The position numbers were made by a program, and so were the translations under genes. Below are positions 1-5,115 of a stretch of 5,115 bases of DNA, piece by piece; the first letter of the stretch is position 1; the number at the start of each line of letters is the position of its first letter. The DNA comes from a bacterium (GTDB lineage Bacteria; Oederibacteriota; JAJYGY01). The notes beneath the pieces are model-generated. The model did no database searches. It worked only from the letters and a program-made list of their open reading frames with translations, and was not told where the DNA came from. Where the stretch lies: contig JAJYGY010000378.1 of assembly GCA_021790555.1 (NCBI GenBank), positions 1 through 5,115 of the forward strand. The letters run 5' to 3'.

Positions 1-737
1 TGGTTTTCCACCTCGTGCCGGCCCTCTTCCAGCTGGCGGACGCACAGGTAGACGCCCTGCAGGATGTCCAGGGGCTCGAAGCCCGTCACCACGATGGGCA
101 CCCGGTGCCGCGCCGCCAGGGGCTCGTATTCGGCGAAACCCATCACCGTGCAGACGTGCCCGGCGGCCAGGAATCCCTGCACCTGGTTGGAGGGCGACTC
201 CAGCAGGGCCTCCATGACCGGCGGCACCAGCACGTGGCAGACCAGCAGCGAGAAGTTTCCCACCCCCTCGCGCCGGGCCTGGGCCAGGGCCAGGGCGTTG
301 GCCGGGGCGGTGGTCTCGAAACCCACGGCGAAGAACACCACCTGGCGGTCGGGGTTTTCGCGGGCCAGTTTCAGCGCGTCCAGGGGCGAATACACCATGC
401 GCACGTCGGCGCCCCGCCCCTTGGCCCGCAGCAGGTCGCTCTCGCTGCCGGGGACCCGCAGCATGTCGCCGAAGGAGCAGAAGACCACGCCCGGCTTCAT
501 GGCGATGGCGATGGCCTTGTCGATGAATTCCAGCGGCGTCACGCAGACCGGGCAGCCCGGCCCGTGCACCAGGGTGATCTCCCGGGGCAGCAGCTGGTCC
601 ACCCCGTATTTGACGATGGTGTGGGTCTGGCCCCCGCAGACTTCCATGATCTTCCAGGGCCGCGTGGTGACCGCCTTGATGAGCGAGGCGTAGCGGGCCG
701 CGGCCCGGGCGTCGCGGTATTCGTCCATGAATTTCAT
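1..737 (-). CDS. hypD: Hydrogenase formation protein HypD, N-terminal part (3' end outside window)
   Basis: HypD is the iron-sulfur scaffold that, with HypC, assembles the Fe(CN)2CO group using CN from HypE. Reading the minus strand from ATG 737 gives 245 complete codons with no stop, about two-thirds of the usual 360-380. Motifs in order: CGGQTH with Cys34, GPGCPVC with Cys62 and Cys65, FCSFGDMLRVPGS (86-98), GFETTAP at 139-145, GHVCTVMG around Cys196. These are the catalytic and scaffold motifs of the family; the C-terminal cysteines of the [4Fe-4S] cluster lie beyond the window. The start is set by GGAGGT eight bases upstream, inside the last codons of hypC; a second ATG at 728 is too far from it. 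hypE would be the expected next gene. Confidence 0.96.
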   Translation of the reverse strand, partial: MKFMDEYRDARAAARYASLIKAVTTRPWKIMEVCGGQTHTIVKYGVDQLLPREITLVHGPGCPVCVTPLEFIDKAIAIAMKPGVVFCSFGDMLRVPGSESDLLRAKGRGADVRMVYSPLDALKLARENPDRQVVFFAVGFETTAPANALALAQARREGVGNFSLLVCHVLVPPVMEALLESPSNQVQGFLAAGHVCTVMGFAEYEPLAARHRVPIVVTGFEPLDILQGVYLCVRQLEEGRHEVEN

Positions 738-738
738 G

Positions 739-987
739 TCACAGCACCTCCGCGTCCTCGATCGACTTCCCGATTTCCTTCAGGAACTCGAACACCCGGT
801 TGGCTTCGGCCTCGTCCACCAGGCTCAGGGCGAAGCCCACGTGGGCCAGGCAGTACTGGCCCGGCCTGGCCTCGGGGATGTAGGCCAGGTTGATGTCCCG
901 GCGGATGCCGGAAAAATTGACCTTGCCGACCCGGTTGAGCCCCTCTCCCTGGATGCTTTCGATCCTGCCCGGTACCGCCAGACACAT
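739..987 (-). CDS. hypC: Hydrogenase assembly chaperone HypC/HybG
   Basis: HypC is a small chaperone that binds HypD, carries the Fe(CN)2CO unit, and docks on the large-subunit precursor until processing. The 82 residues are the normal size. The N-terminus MCLAVPG is the family signature: Cys2, exposed after Met removal, is the essential iron ligand. A His-Val-Gly-Phe segment (AHVGFAL, His49) gives the second functional residue. The ATG at 987 is well supported by the signature and by GGAGGA at 994-999, six bases upstream. The gene lies 13 bases after hypF and one base before hypD. An extra Cys (Cys46) sits three residues before His49, where family members mostly have an aliphatic residue from memory; its meaning is unknown. 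Confidence 0.96.
   Translation of the reverse strand: MCLAVPGRIESIQGEGLNRVGKVNFSGIRRDINLAYIPEARPGQYCLAHVGFALSLVDEAEANRVFEFLKEIGKSIEDAEVL
746..751 (-). promoter_or_regulatory. Ribosome binding site of hypD, inside hypC
   Basis: GGAGGT on the minus strand, eight bases before the hypD ATG. It lies within the last codons of hypC, and the two genes are separated by one base (TGA C ATG). A ribosome finishing hypC would cover the hypD start, so the two partner proteins are probably made by coupled translation. It decides between ATG 737 and ATG 728. Confidence 0.8.
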
Positions 988-993
988 GGTGAT

Positions 994-999
994 TCCTCC
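994..999 (-). promoter_or_regulatory. Ribosome binding site of hypC
   Basis: GGAGGA on the minus strand, six bases before the hypC ATG, in the 13-base gap after the hypF stop codon. It is a near-perfect match to the anti-16S sequence and the strongest site in the window together with that of hypD, which fits HypC being a protein needed in larger amounts. Confidence 0.8.
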
Positions 1000-1000
1000 G

Positions 1001-3319
1001 TTAAATTCCGGTTTCTTCGGCGCGAAGAGTCCAGCCCCGCGCCAGGGCCTCCACCTGCCCCAGGGCGATCCCCCCGTCGTTGCAGGGCACCTGGCGCTGC
1101 CAATAGGGGTGGAAACCCTCCTCCTTCAGGCGCCCCACGGCCCGCTCCAGCAGGTAGGGGTTCTGGAAGCAGCCCCCGCTGAGGGCCACCCGCACCATGC
1201 CCACGCGCCTGGCCACGGACAGGATCATCTCCACCAGGGTGTTGTGGAACCGGGTGGCCACCTCGGCCACCGAGGATCCCTGGGCCAGGGAGTTCAGGAC
1301 GCACAGCATCATGGGACCCCAGTCCAGCACGATGCCGGGGTTCCGGCGGGCCACCGCGGCGAAGGGATAGGAGGCCGCCGACCGGTTGCTCGGGTCCCCG
1401 GGAACGGCGAAACCCAGGTCCATGGCGGCCTGGCCCTCGAAACGGTTCACCTGGCGCAGGCCCAGCAGCGAGGAGGCGGCGTCGAATAGGCGCCCGGCGC
1501 TGGAGGTCAGGGGCGTGTTGAGGCCCTTGTCCAGGGCGTGGCGCAGCAGGCCCAGTTCCCTCTCCTGGAAGGCCCGCAGGCTGGCCACGTCCGGCCAGGA
1601 ATCGGGATCGGGCCCGAACATCTCCCAAAGCAGGCCGAGGGCCGACCGGCGCGGCTCACGCACGGCCTGGGCCCCGCCCGGCAGGGGAAAGCGCCGCAGG
1701 CAGGCCACCCGGGCCACCGAACCCGGCTTGAAGGCCAGGAATTCCCCGCCCCACACCGTGCCGTCCGGCCCCCAGCCGCTTCCGTCCCATGCCACCCCCA
1801 GGCAGGGGGCCTGGATGCCGTTGTCGGCCATGCAGGAAGCGGCGTGGGCCACGTGGTGCTGGACCTCCCTCACCTCGATGCCCAGCCGCCGGCCCAGTTC
1901 GCGGGCGTGCTGGGTGGAAAGGTAGTCGGGATGGGCGTCGCAGGCCAGCAGGTCGGGGGTGGCACCGTAGAAGGCCCGCAGGTCCTCCGAGGCCGCGGTG
2001 AAGGCGTCGAAGGCCTGGGGGGTTTCAAGGTCGCCCAGGTGCTGGCTGACAAAGGCCTCGCCTTCCAGGGCCAGGGCCACCGCGCCCTTCAGGTGCCCGC
2101 CCAGCGCGAGCACCCGGGGCGCCGGGGCGCCCAGCGGAACGGGCAGGGGGGCGAAGCCGCGCGCGCGGCGCAGCAGCGTGGGAACCTCCATGACAACCCG
2201 GGCCACCGAATCGTCCACCGGACGGACCACGGGCCGGTCGTGCGCCAGGAAAAGGTCGGCGATCCCCCCCAGGCGCCGCAGGGCCTCGCCTTCGTCCGTG
2301 CAGATGGGTTCGTCCGAGAGGTTTCCGCTGGTGGCCACGACCGGAAAGCCGAGCTCGGCCATCAGCAGGTGGTGCAGGGGGTTGGAGGGCAGCATCAGGC
2401 CCAGGTCGGGATTGCCGGGGGCCACGGAGGAGGCCAGGTCCCCGGCGTCGCCGCGCCGCCCCAGCAGCACGATGGGGGCCTGGCGCGATTTCAGCAGCGC
2501 CGCCTCGGCGGCGGAGACGCGGCACAGCCGCGCGGCCGACGCGAGATCCGGGACCATGAGGGCGAAGGGCTTCTCCTCGCGCCGCTTGCGCGCGCGCAGC
2601 AGGGACAGGGCCTCCCCGTTGCGGGCGTCGGCCATCAGGTGGAAACCGCCCAGGCCCTTCACCGCCACGATGCTTCCCCGGCGCAGCGCTTCGGCCGCGC
2701 GGCGCAGGGCCTCGTCGCGGCCGGCCAGCGCCTTTCCCGAGGCGTCCCACAGTTCCAGCCGGGGGCCGCAGGCCGGGCAGGCGTTGGGCTGGGCGTGGAA
2801 GCGGCGGTCGCGCGGATCGTCGTATTCCGCCCGGCATTCCGGGCACATGCGGAAGTCCTTCATGGAGGTGCGGGGACGGTCGTAGGGCAGCGATTCGATG
2901 ATGCTGAAGCGGGGACCGCAGTGGGTGCAGTTGGTGAAGGGATAACGGAAGCGCCGGTTGGAAGGGTCGAAGATCTCGCGCAGGCAGTCCGGGCAGGTGG
3001 CCAGGTCCGGAAGCACCAGGGCCGTCTTGTCGCCGCCCAGGGCGCTGTCCCGGATCTCGAATTCCGGATCCCCCAGGGGCTCCAGCCAGGACCGCCGGAT
3101 GGAGCGGATGGAGGCGGGCTGGGGCAGCTCCCTTTCGACCCGGGCCTCGAAAGACGCCAGGTCCGGCCCCGCGCCTTCGACCTCCATGCGCACGCCGCGG
3201 CCGTCGTTCAGGACCCAGCCCTTCAGGCCCATTTCCCTGGCCAGGCGGTACACAAAGGGGCGGAATCCGACGCCCTGCACCAGGCCCCGGATCTCCAGGC
3301 GAAGCCGCTTGACGGACAT
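1001..3319 (-). CDS. hypF: Carbamoyltransferase HypF (hydrogenase CN-ligand synthesis)
   Basis: HypF uses carbamoyl phosphate and ATP to make carbamoyl-adenylate and moves the carbamoyl group to the C-terminal Cys of HypE, the precursor of the active-site cyanides. The 772 residues have full family length and domain order. Acylphosphatase-like (about 5-92): VQGVGFRPF with Arg20, and Asn38. Zinc-finger pair: C109/C112, C131/C134, C159/C162, C181/C184. YrdC-like (about 200-390): KGLGGFHL at 221, KRREEKPFALM, TSGN at 329. Kae1-like: QHHVAHAAS with His487 and His491, WDGSGWG at 510, SSAGRLFDA at 605, FHNTL at 690, SGGCFQN at 713, CNDGG at 745. All key residues are present. Start: ATG 3319 lies just before the first domain. 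In-frame ATG 3346 and TTG 3391 are possible, but codons between 3346 and 3319 (AAT CCT CCA CAA) are A/T-ending, unlike the gene. No start has a strong ribosome binding site. hypC follows after 13 bases. Confidence 0.95.
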   Translation of the reverse strand: MSVKRLRLEIRGLVQGVGFRPFVYRLAREMGLKGWVLNDGRGVRMEVEGAGPDLASFEARVERELPQPASIRSIRRSWLEPLGDPEFEIRDSALGGDKTALVLPDLATCPDCLREIFDPSNRRFRYPFTNCTHCGPRFSIIESLPYDRPRTSMKDFRMCPECRAEYDDPRDRRFHAQPNACPACGPRLELWDASGKALAGRDEALRRAAEALRRGSIVAVKGLGGFHLMADARNGEALSLLRARKRREEKPFALMVPDLASAARLCRVSAAEAALLKSRQAPIVLLGRRGDAGDLASSVAPGNPDLGLMLPSNPLHHLLMAELGFPVVATSGNLSDEPICTDEGEALRRLGGIADLFLAHDRPVVRPVDDSVARVVMEVPTLLRRARGFAPLPVPLGAPAPRVLALGGHLKGAVALALEGEAFVSQHLGDLETPQAFDAFTAASEDLRAFYGATPDLLACDAHPDYLSTQHARELGRRLGIEVREVQHHVAHAASCMADNGIQAPCLGVAWDGSGWGPDGTVWGGEFLAFKPGSVARVACLRRFPLPGGAQAVREPRRSALGLLWEMFGPDPDSWPDVASLRAFQERELGLLRHALDKGLNTPLTSSAGRLFDAASSLLGLRQVNRFEGQAAMDLGFAVPGDPSNRSAASYPFAAVARRNPGIVLDWGPMMLCVLNSLAQGSSVAEVATRFHNTLVEMILSVARRVGMVRVALSGGCFQNPYLLERAVGRLKEEGFHPYWQRQVPCNDGGIALGQVEALARGWTLRAEETGI

Positions 3320-3396
3320 GGATTGTGGAGGATTGGTCCTGGTCATGGCTTCCCATGGAGCTGGCGGGCGGATATCCAACTTACTCCCCAACAGCC

Positions 3397-3439
3397 ACTA
3401 TACGGCAGGGAGCGCCACGGAAAAAATGACCTGGGTCAT
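3397..3439 (-). promoter_or_regulatory. Possible activator-dependent promoter for hypFCD: palindrome plus -10-like element
   Basis: The gap between hypA and hypF holds a perfect inverted repeat at 3426-3439 (ATGACC, two bases, GGTCAT), also readable as ATGAC-N4-GTCAT, the 5-4-5 geometry of FNR-type sites. Downstream on the minus strand is TATAGT (3402-3397), one mismatch from the sigma-70 -10 consensus. The hexamer 17 bases upstream of it, TTTTTC, is a poor -35. If transcription starts near 3390, the repeat is centred at about -42, where class II activators of the CRP/FNR superfamily sit. Sequence features are seen; the regulatory role is inferred. The repeat overlaps the hypA stop codon. Confidence 0.35.
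3421..3439 (-). terminator. Weak terminator-like hairpin with T-run after hypA (alternative reading of the palindrome)
   Basis: On the minus strand the inverted repeat can fold as a 5-bp stem (ATGAC/GTCAT) with a 4-base loop, followed at once by six T residues. This resembles an intrinsic terminator, but the stem is short and not very G+C-rich for this genome, so termination would be partial at best. The same bases are also described as a possible operator; the sequence cannot separate the two. Confidence 0.25.
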
Positions 3440-3795
3440 ACAGGAGGGGCTTGTTCCAGATCCACGGACTGGATGAAGACGTCCTTGCCTTCCAGCACCA
3501 CCACGCGGGCCTCTCCACAGACCGGGCAGGCAAGCAGGTGGTGGTCCTCCACCGGGCCCTCGGCCCCGCAACCCCGGCAGCGCACGCGCACGGGCACTTC
3601 TTCCAGCTCCAGTTCGGCGCCCTCCAGGCCGGTGCCCTTGGTGAGCAGCCCGAAATGCAGCCGCACGGCGTCGCTCTGGAGGTGGAGCATCTCGCCCACC
3701 CGCACGCGCACGCGGCTGGCGTGCTGGCCGGGCCTGTCCCCCAGTTCCTTCAGGATGGCCTGGACGATCTCCTCGGTGAAGCTTCCTTCGTGCAT
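3436..3795 (-). CDS. hypA: Hydrogenase nickel incorporation protein HypA
   Basis: HypA is a small zinc-containing metallochaperone that, with the GTPase HypB, hands nickel to the large-subunit precursor after the iron centre is in place. The protein is 119 residues, close to the usual 113-120. The start at 3795 gives MHEGSF: the N-terminal Met-His-Glu is the conserved nickel site (His2), which rules out the longer frame beginning with TTG at 3813. GGGGGT at 3802-3807 lies six bases upstream. The zinc site is four cysteines, C73-x2-C76 and C90-x2-C93 (CRGC and CPVC). The start lies 46 bases inside the protease gene, which suggests translational coupling. The TGA stop at 3438-3436 falls inside an inverted repeat. 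The next gene is hypF, not hypB. Confidence 0.95.
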   Translation of the reverse strand: MHEGSFTEEIVQAILKELGDRPGQHASRVRVRVGEMLHLQSDAVRLHFGLLTKGTGLEGAELELEEVPVRVRCRGCGAEGPVEDHHLLACPVCGEARVVVLEGKDVFIQSVDLEQAPPV

Positions 3796-4226
3796 GACGG
3801 CACCCCCAAGCAATCCCGGATCAGGGCCAGGCCCGCCCGCATCCTCGCGGCCATGGGGGGGCTCATCTCCGGGCCGAAATCAAAGTCCTCTCCCCGCAGG
3901 GTGCAGACCCACAGGTCGGGCCGGCGACCGTGCAGGCTCGCGGCCAGGGCGGCCAGCACCTCGGGGGCGGTGGAATGGCTCGCCCCGGCGCGGCGCGCGT
4001 CGGGCGGGCCCACGGGCCGCAGGTCGGCTTCCGGCCCGCCTTGCGAGGCGTCCACCAGCACCACCCTTTCGTATTCCAGAAAATCGGCGGCCAGCTCGGG
4101 CCCCAGCTGCTGCGCCTGGCGGGCCTCCACGCCGGGCCAGGCCTGCGCCTCCACCAGCGCGGCAAGGGCGGGCCCCGCGCCGTCGTCCCGGCGGGTGGGA
4201 TTTCCATAGCCCAGCACGAGTTTCAT
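3750..4226 (-). CDS. Hydrogenase maturation protease (HycI/HybD/HoxW family, peptidase M52)
   Basis: A nickel-dependent endopeptidase that checks for inserted nickel and then cuts the large subunit after the last His of its DPCxxCxxH motif. The 158 residues match the family length of about 150-165. The start at ATG 4226 gives MKLVLGYGNPTRRDDGAGP, the family N-terminus, with GNP at 8-10 and DDG at 14-16. Asp15, Asp59 (in VLVDA) and His84 (in SHSTAP) sit where HybD has its three nickel ligands (Glu16, Asp62, His93). The later FDFGPEMSP stretch (115-123) is also typical. AAAGGGGG lies four bases upstream of the ATG and supports this start; an in-frame ATG at 4457 falls inside the large-subunit gene and is rejected. 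The 3' end overlaps hypA by 46 bases, so the last 15 or so residues are read from hypA codons in another frame and are probably not under family constraint. Its position directly behind the large subunit suggests that subunit is its substrate. Confidence 0.93.
   Translation of the reverse strand: MKLVLGYGNPTRRDDGAGPALAALVEAQAWPGVEARQAQQLGPELAADFLEYERVVLVDASQGGPEADLRPVGPPDARRAGASHSTAPEVLAALAASLHGRRPDLWVCTLRGEDFDFGPEMSPPMAARMRAGLALIRDCLGVPSCTKEASPRRSSRPS
3802..3807 (-). promoter_or_regulatory. Ribosome binding site of hypA, inside the protease gene
   Basis: GGGGGT on the minus strand, six bases before the hypA ATG. It lies within the protease coding sequence and supports the start that gives Met-His-Glu. 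Confidence 0.5.
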
Positions 4227-4230
4227 GGAG

Positions 4231-4238
4231 CCCCCTTT
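4231..4238 (-). promoter_or_regulatory. Ribosome binding site of the maturation protease
   Basis: AAAGGGGG on the minus strand, ending four bases before the ATG at 4226. It supports the short protease start against the upstream in-frame ATG at 4457. Confidence 0.55.
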
Positions 4239-4253
4239 CCCGACCCCGTACGC

Positions 4254-4284
4254 CCTCCGCCGGCCGGGGCGCGTCCGCCGGAGG
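4254..4284 (-). repeat. G+C-rich inverted repeat (RNA hairpin) between large subunit and protease genes
   Basis: Right after the large-subunit TAG codon, 10-base arms (CCTCCGGCGG and CCGGCGGAGG on the minus strand) pair with one mismatch around an 11-base loop. No T-run follows, so it does not look like an intrinsic terminator. A hairpin here could protect the upstream mRNA 3' end and let the structural genes be expressed more than the maturation genes; that is inference. In DNA this rich in G+C some such repeats arise by chance. Confidence 0.4.
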
Positions 4285-5115
4285 CTAGGCCCCCCTCTCC
4301 ACCACGCCCAGGCTCTCCCCGCCGGGGCCCAGCAGTTCCACCACCATGGGCATGGTGCCGATGGCGTGGGTGGAGCAGGACAGGCAGGGGTCGTAGCAGC
4401 GGATGGCGGCCTCGACCCGGTTGAGGGCGCCCTCCTTGACGTCGCGGCCGTCCACATACTGCCGGGCCACCTCCAGCACCGAGCGGTTCATGGCGGGATT
4501 GTTCTGTCCGGTGGCGATGACCAGGTTCACCTTGACCAGCATGCCGTCCTGGTCGACCGTGTAGTCGTGGAAAAGCGTGCCCCGGGGCGCCTCGCAGCAG
4601 CCGACCCCGCGCGCCTGGTTGCGCCTGGCGTGGGCCTGGATGTCGGGGGAGGTGATGGCCGGGTCCTGAAGCAGCCTCTGGGCCTCCTCGACGGCCCAGA
4701 GGAGCTCGATCAGGCGAGCGTAGTGGAAGTAGAAGGTGCCGTGCAGGGGCTTTCCCTGGTTCAGCGCCCGGTATTCCAGAAATTCCGCCTGCGCCCTGGG
4801 GGTCCCGATCTTGTCCACCACGTTCAGGCGCGCCAGCGGGCCGACCCGGTAGAAGCCCTTTTCAAAGCCGGCCGGCTTGAAATACGGGTATTTAAGGTAG
4901 GAGAACTCCACCGGCCGTTCGGCCACGAAGTCCAGGTAGTCGGCCGCGTCGCGGCACTCCCCCACCACCTTCCCCTGGGCGTCCACCCAGCGCAGCGTGC
5001 CGTCGTACATCTCCAGCTCGCCCTCCGGCCCCACCGTGCCCAGGTACAGGCTTTCAAAGTTGGCGAAGCTGTCCACCTCCCGCCGGTTCGAATCGCGGTA
5101 GCGTTTGAAGATCTC
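4285..5115 (-). CDS. [NiFe] hydrogenase large (alpha) subunit, group 3 type, C-terminal part (5' end outside window)
   Basis: This subunit holds the Ni-Fe(CN)2CO site that splits or forms H2. The frame is open from the right edge to TAG at 4287-4285 and gives 276 residues, about the C-terminal 55-60% of a subunit of the usual 450-490. Visible in fragment numbering: EAPRGTLFHDY from residue 175, which carries the conserved arginine near the active site; a QNNPAMN segment; and the C-terminal ligand motif DPCLSCSTH, with Cys244 and Cys247 as nickel/iron-bridging ligands and His250 last. The 26 residues after His250 are the tail the maturation protease normally removes. The EAPRGTL and DPCLSC-THA forms and the overall look resemble soluble group 3 enzymes (MvhA- and HoxH-like), not membrane-bound group 1; choosing between 3c and 3d needs the missing N-terminus and neighbours. 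GTG at 5076 is an internal Val codon, not the start. The protease gene follows after 58 bases. Confidence 0.95.
   Translation of the reverse strand, partial: EIFKRYRDSNRREVDSFANFESLYLGTVGPEGELEMYDGTLRWVDAQGKVVGECRDAADYLDFVAERPVEFSYLKYPYFKPAGFEKGFYRVGPLARLNVVDKIGTPRAQAEFLEYRALNQGKPLHGTFYFHYARLIELLWAVEEAQRLLQDPAITSPDIQAHARRNQARGVGCCEAPRGTLFHDYTVDQDGMLVKVNLVIATGQNNPAMNRSVLEVARQYVDGRDVKEGALNRVEAAIRCYDPCLSCSTHAIGTMPMVVELLGPGGESLGVVERGA

Noticed and set aside
15..893. A 292-codon plus-strand open frame opposite hypD and hypC
   Set aside because: The minus strand encodes all HypD motifs in order through the same bases; the plus product is low-complexity and His/Gly-rich.
825..1628. A 267-codon minus-strand frame overlapping hypF and hypC
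   Set aside because: Shadow frame; both genes beneath it are complete and conserved in their own frames, so it is not a fusion or frameshift product.
2025..3356. A 443-codon minus-strand frame overlapping hypF
   Set aside because: Out-of-frame shadow of hypF, rich in Arg, Pro and Gly without domain motifs.
3377..3416. Possible sigma-54 promoter in the hypA-hypF gap (TGGCGC...TGCC)
   Set aside because: The GG and GC dinucleotides are separated by eight bases instead of the required ten, and the -12 part lacks the TTGC match.
3796..3813. Longer hypA start at TTG 3813
   Set aside because: HypA needs an N-terminal Met-His-Glu for nickel binding; the extension would bury it.
1538..4288. A 916-codon open frame on the plus strand, antisense to hypF, hypA and the protease
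   Set aside because: It mirrors genes with clear family motifs; its product is Gly/Pro/Gln/His/Arg-rich with no recognisable domain. Long antisense frames are expected in DNA with such high third-position G+C.
4227..4457. Longer protease start at ATG 4457
   Set aside because: It would add 77 residues encoded within the large-subunit gene and its hairpin, with no family similarity; the family N-terminus starts at 4226.

Overview
The window carries part of a [NiFe]-hydrogenase structural and maturation gene cluster. All six genes lie on the minus strand, so the cluster reads from high to low coordinates. The DNA is strongly G+C-rich, with third codon positions mostly G or C. A group 3 type (soluble, cofactor-coupled) hydrogenase suggests an anaerobic or facultative bacterium with H2 metabolism. 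A Desulfobacterota- or Acidobacteriota-like organism would fit, but the sequence alone does not fix the lineage.

Layout in transcription order: (1) 5115-4285, the C-terminal 276 residues of a hydrogenase large (alpha) subunit, entering from outside the window, with the C-terminal nickel-ligand motif DPCLSCSTH and a 26-residue cleavable tail; (2) 4226-3750, a hydrogenase maturation protease of the HycI/HybD/HoxW/FrcD type; (3) 3795-3436, hypA, overlapping the protease by 46 bases; (4) a gap of about 116 bases with a perfect inverted repeat and a possible -10 element; (5) 3319-1001, hypF; (6) 987-739, hypC; (7) 737-1, hypD, running off the window after 245 complete codons.

The genes form one assembly line. 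HypF, with HypE (not in the window), makes the cyanide ligands from carbamoyl phosphate. HypC and HypD form the scaffold on which Fe(CN)2CO is built. HypA, normally with HypB, delivers nickel. The protease then removes the C-terminal tail of the large subunit to close the site. The protease directly follows its presumed substrate gene. hypB is not between hypA and hypF, its most common place, and hypE would be expected beyond the left edge.

This is a recognisable system, not a new one. The least explained element is the hypA-hypF gap: a 14-bp palindrome with FNR/CRP-like geometry, centred about 42 bp upstream of a predicted start site, which may allow separate control of hypFCD. No RNA genes, mobile elements, CRISPR arrays or gene-free stretches over 300 bases were seen.
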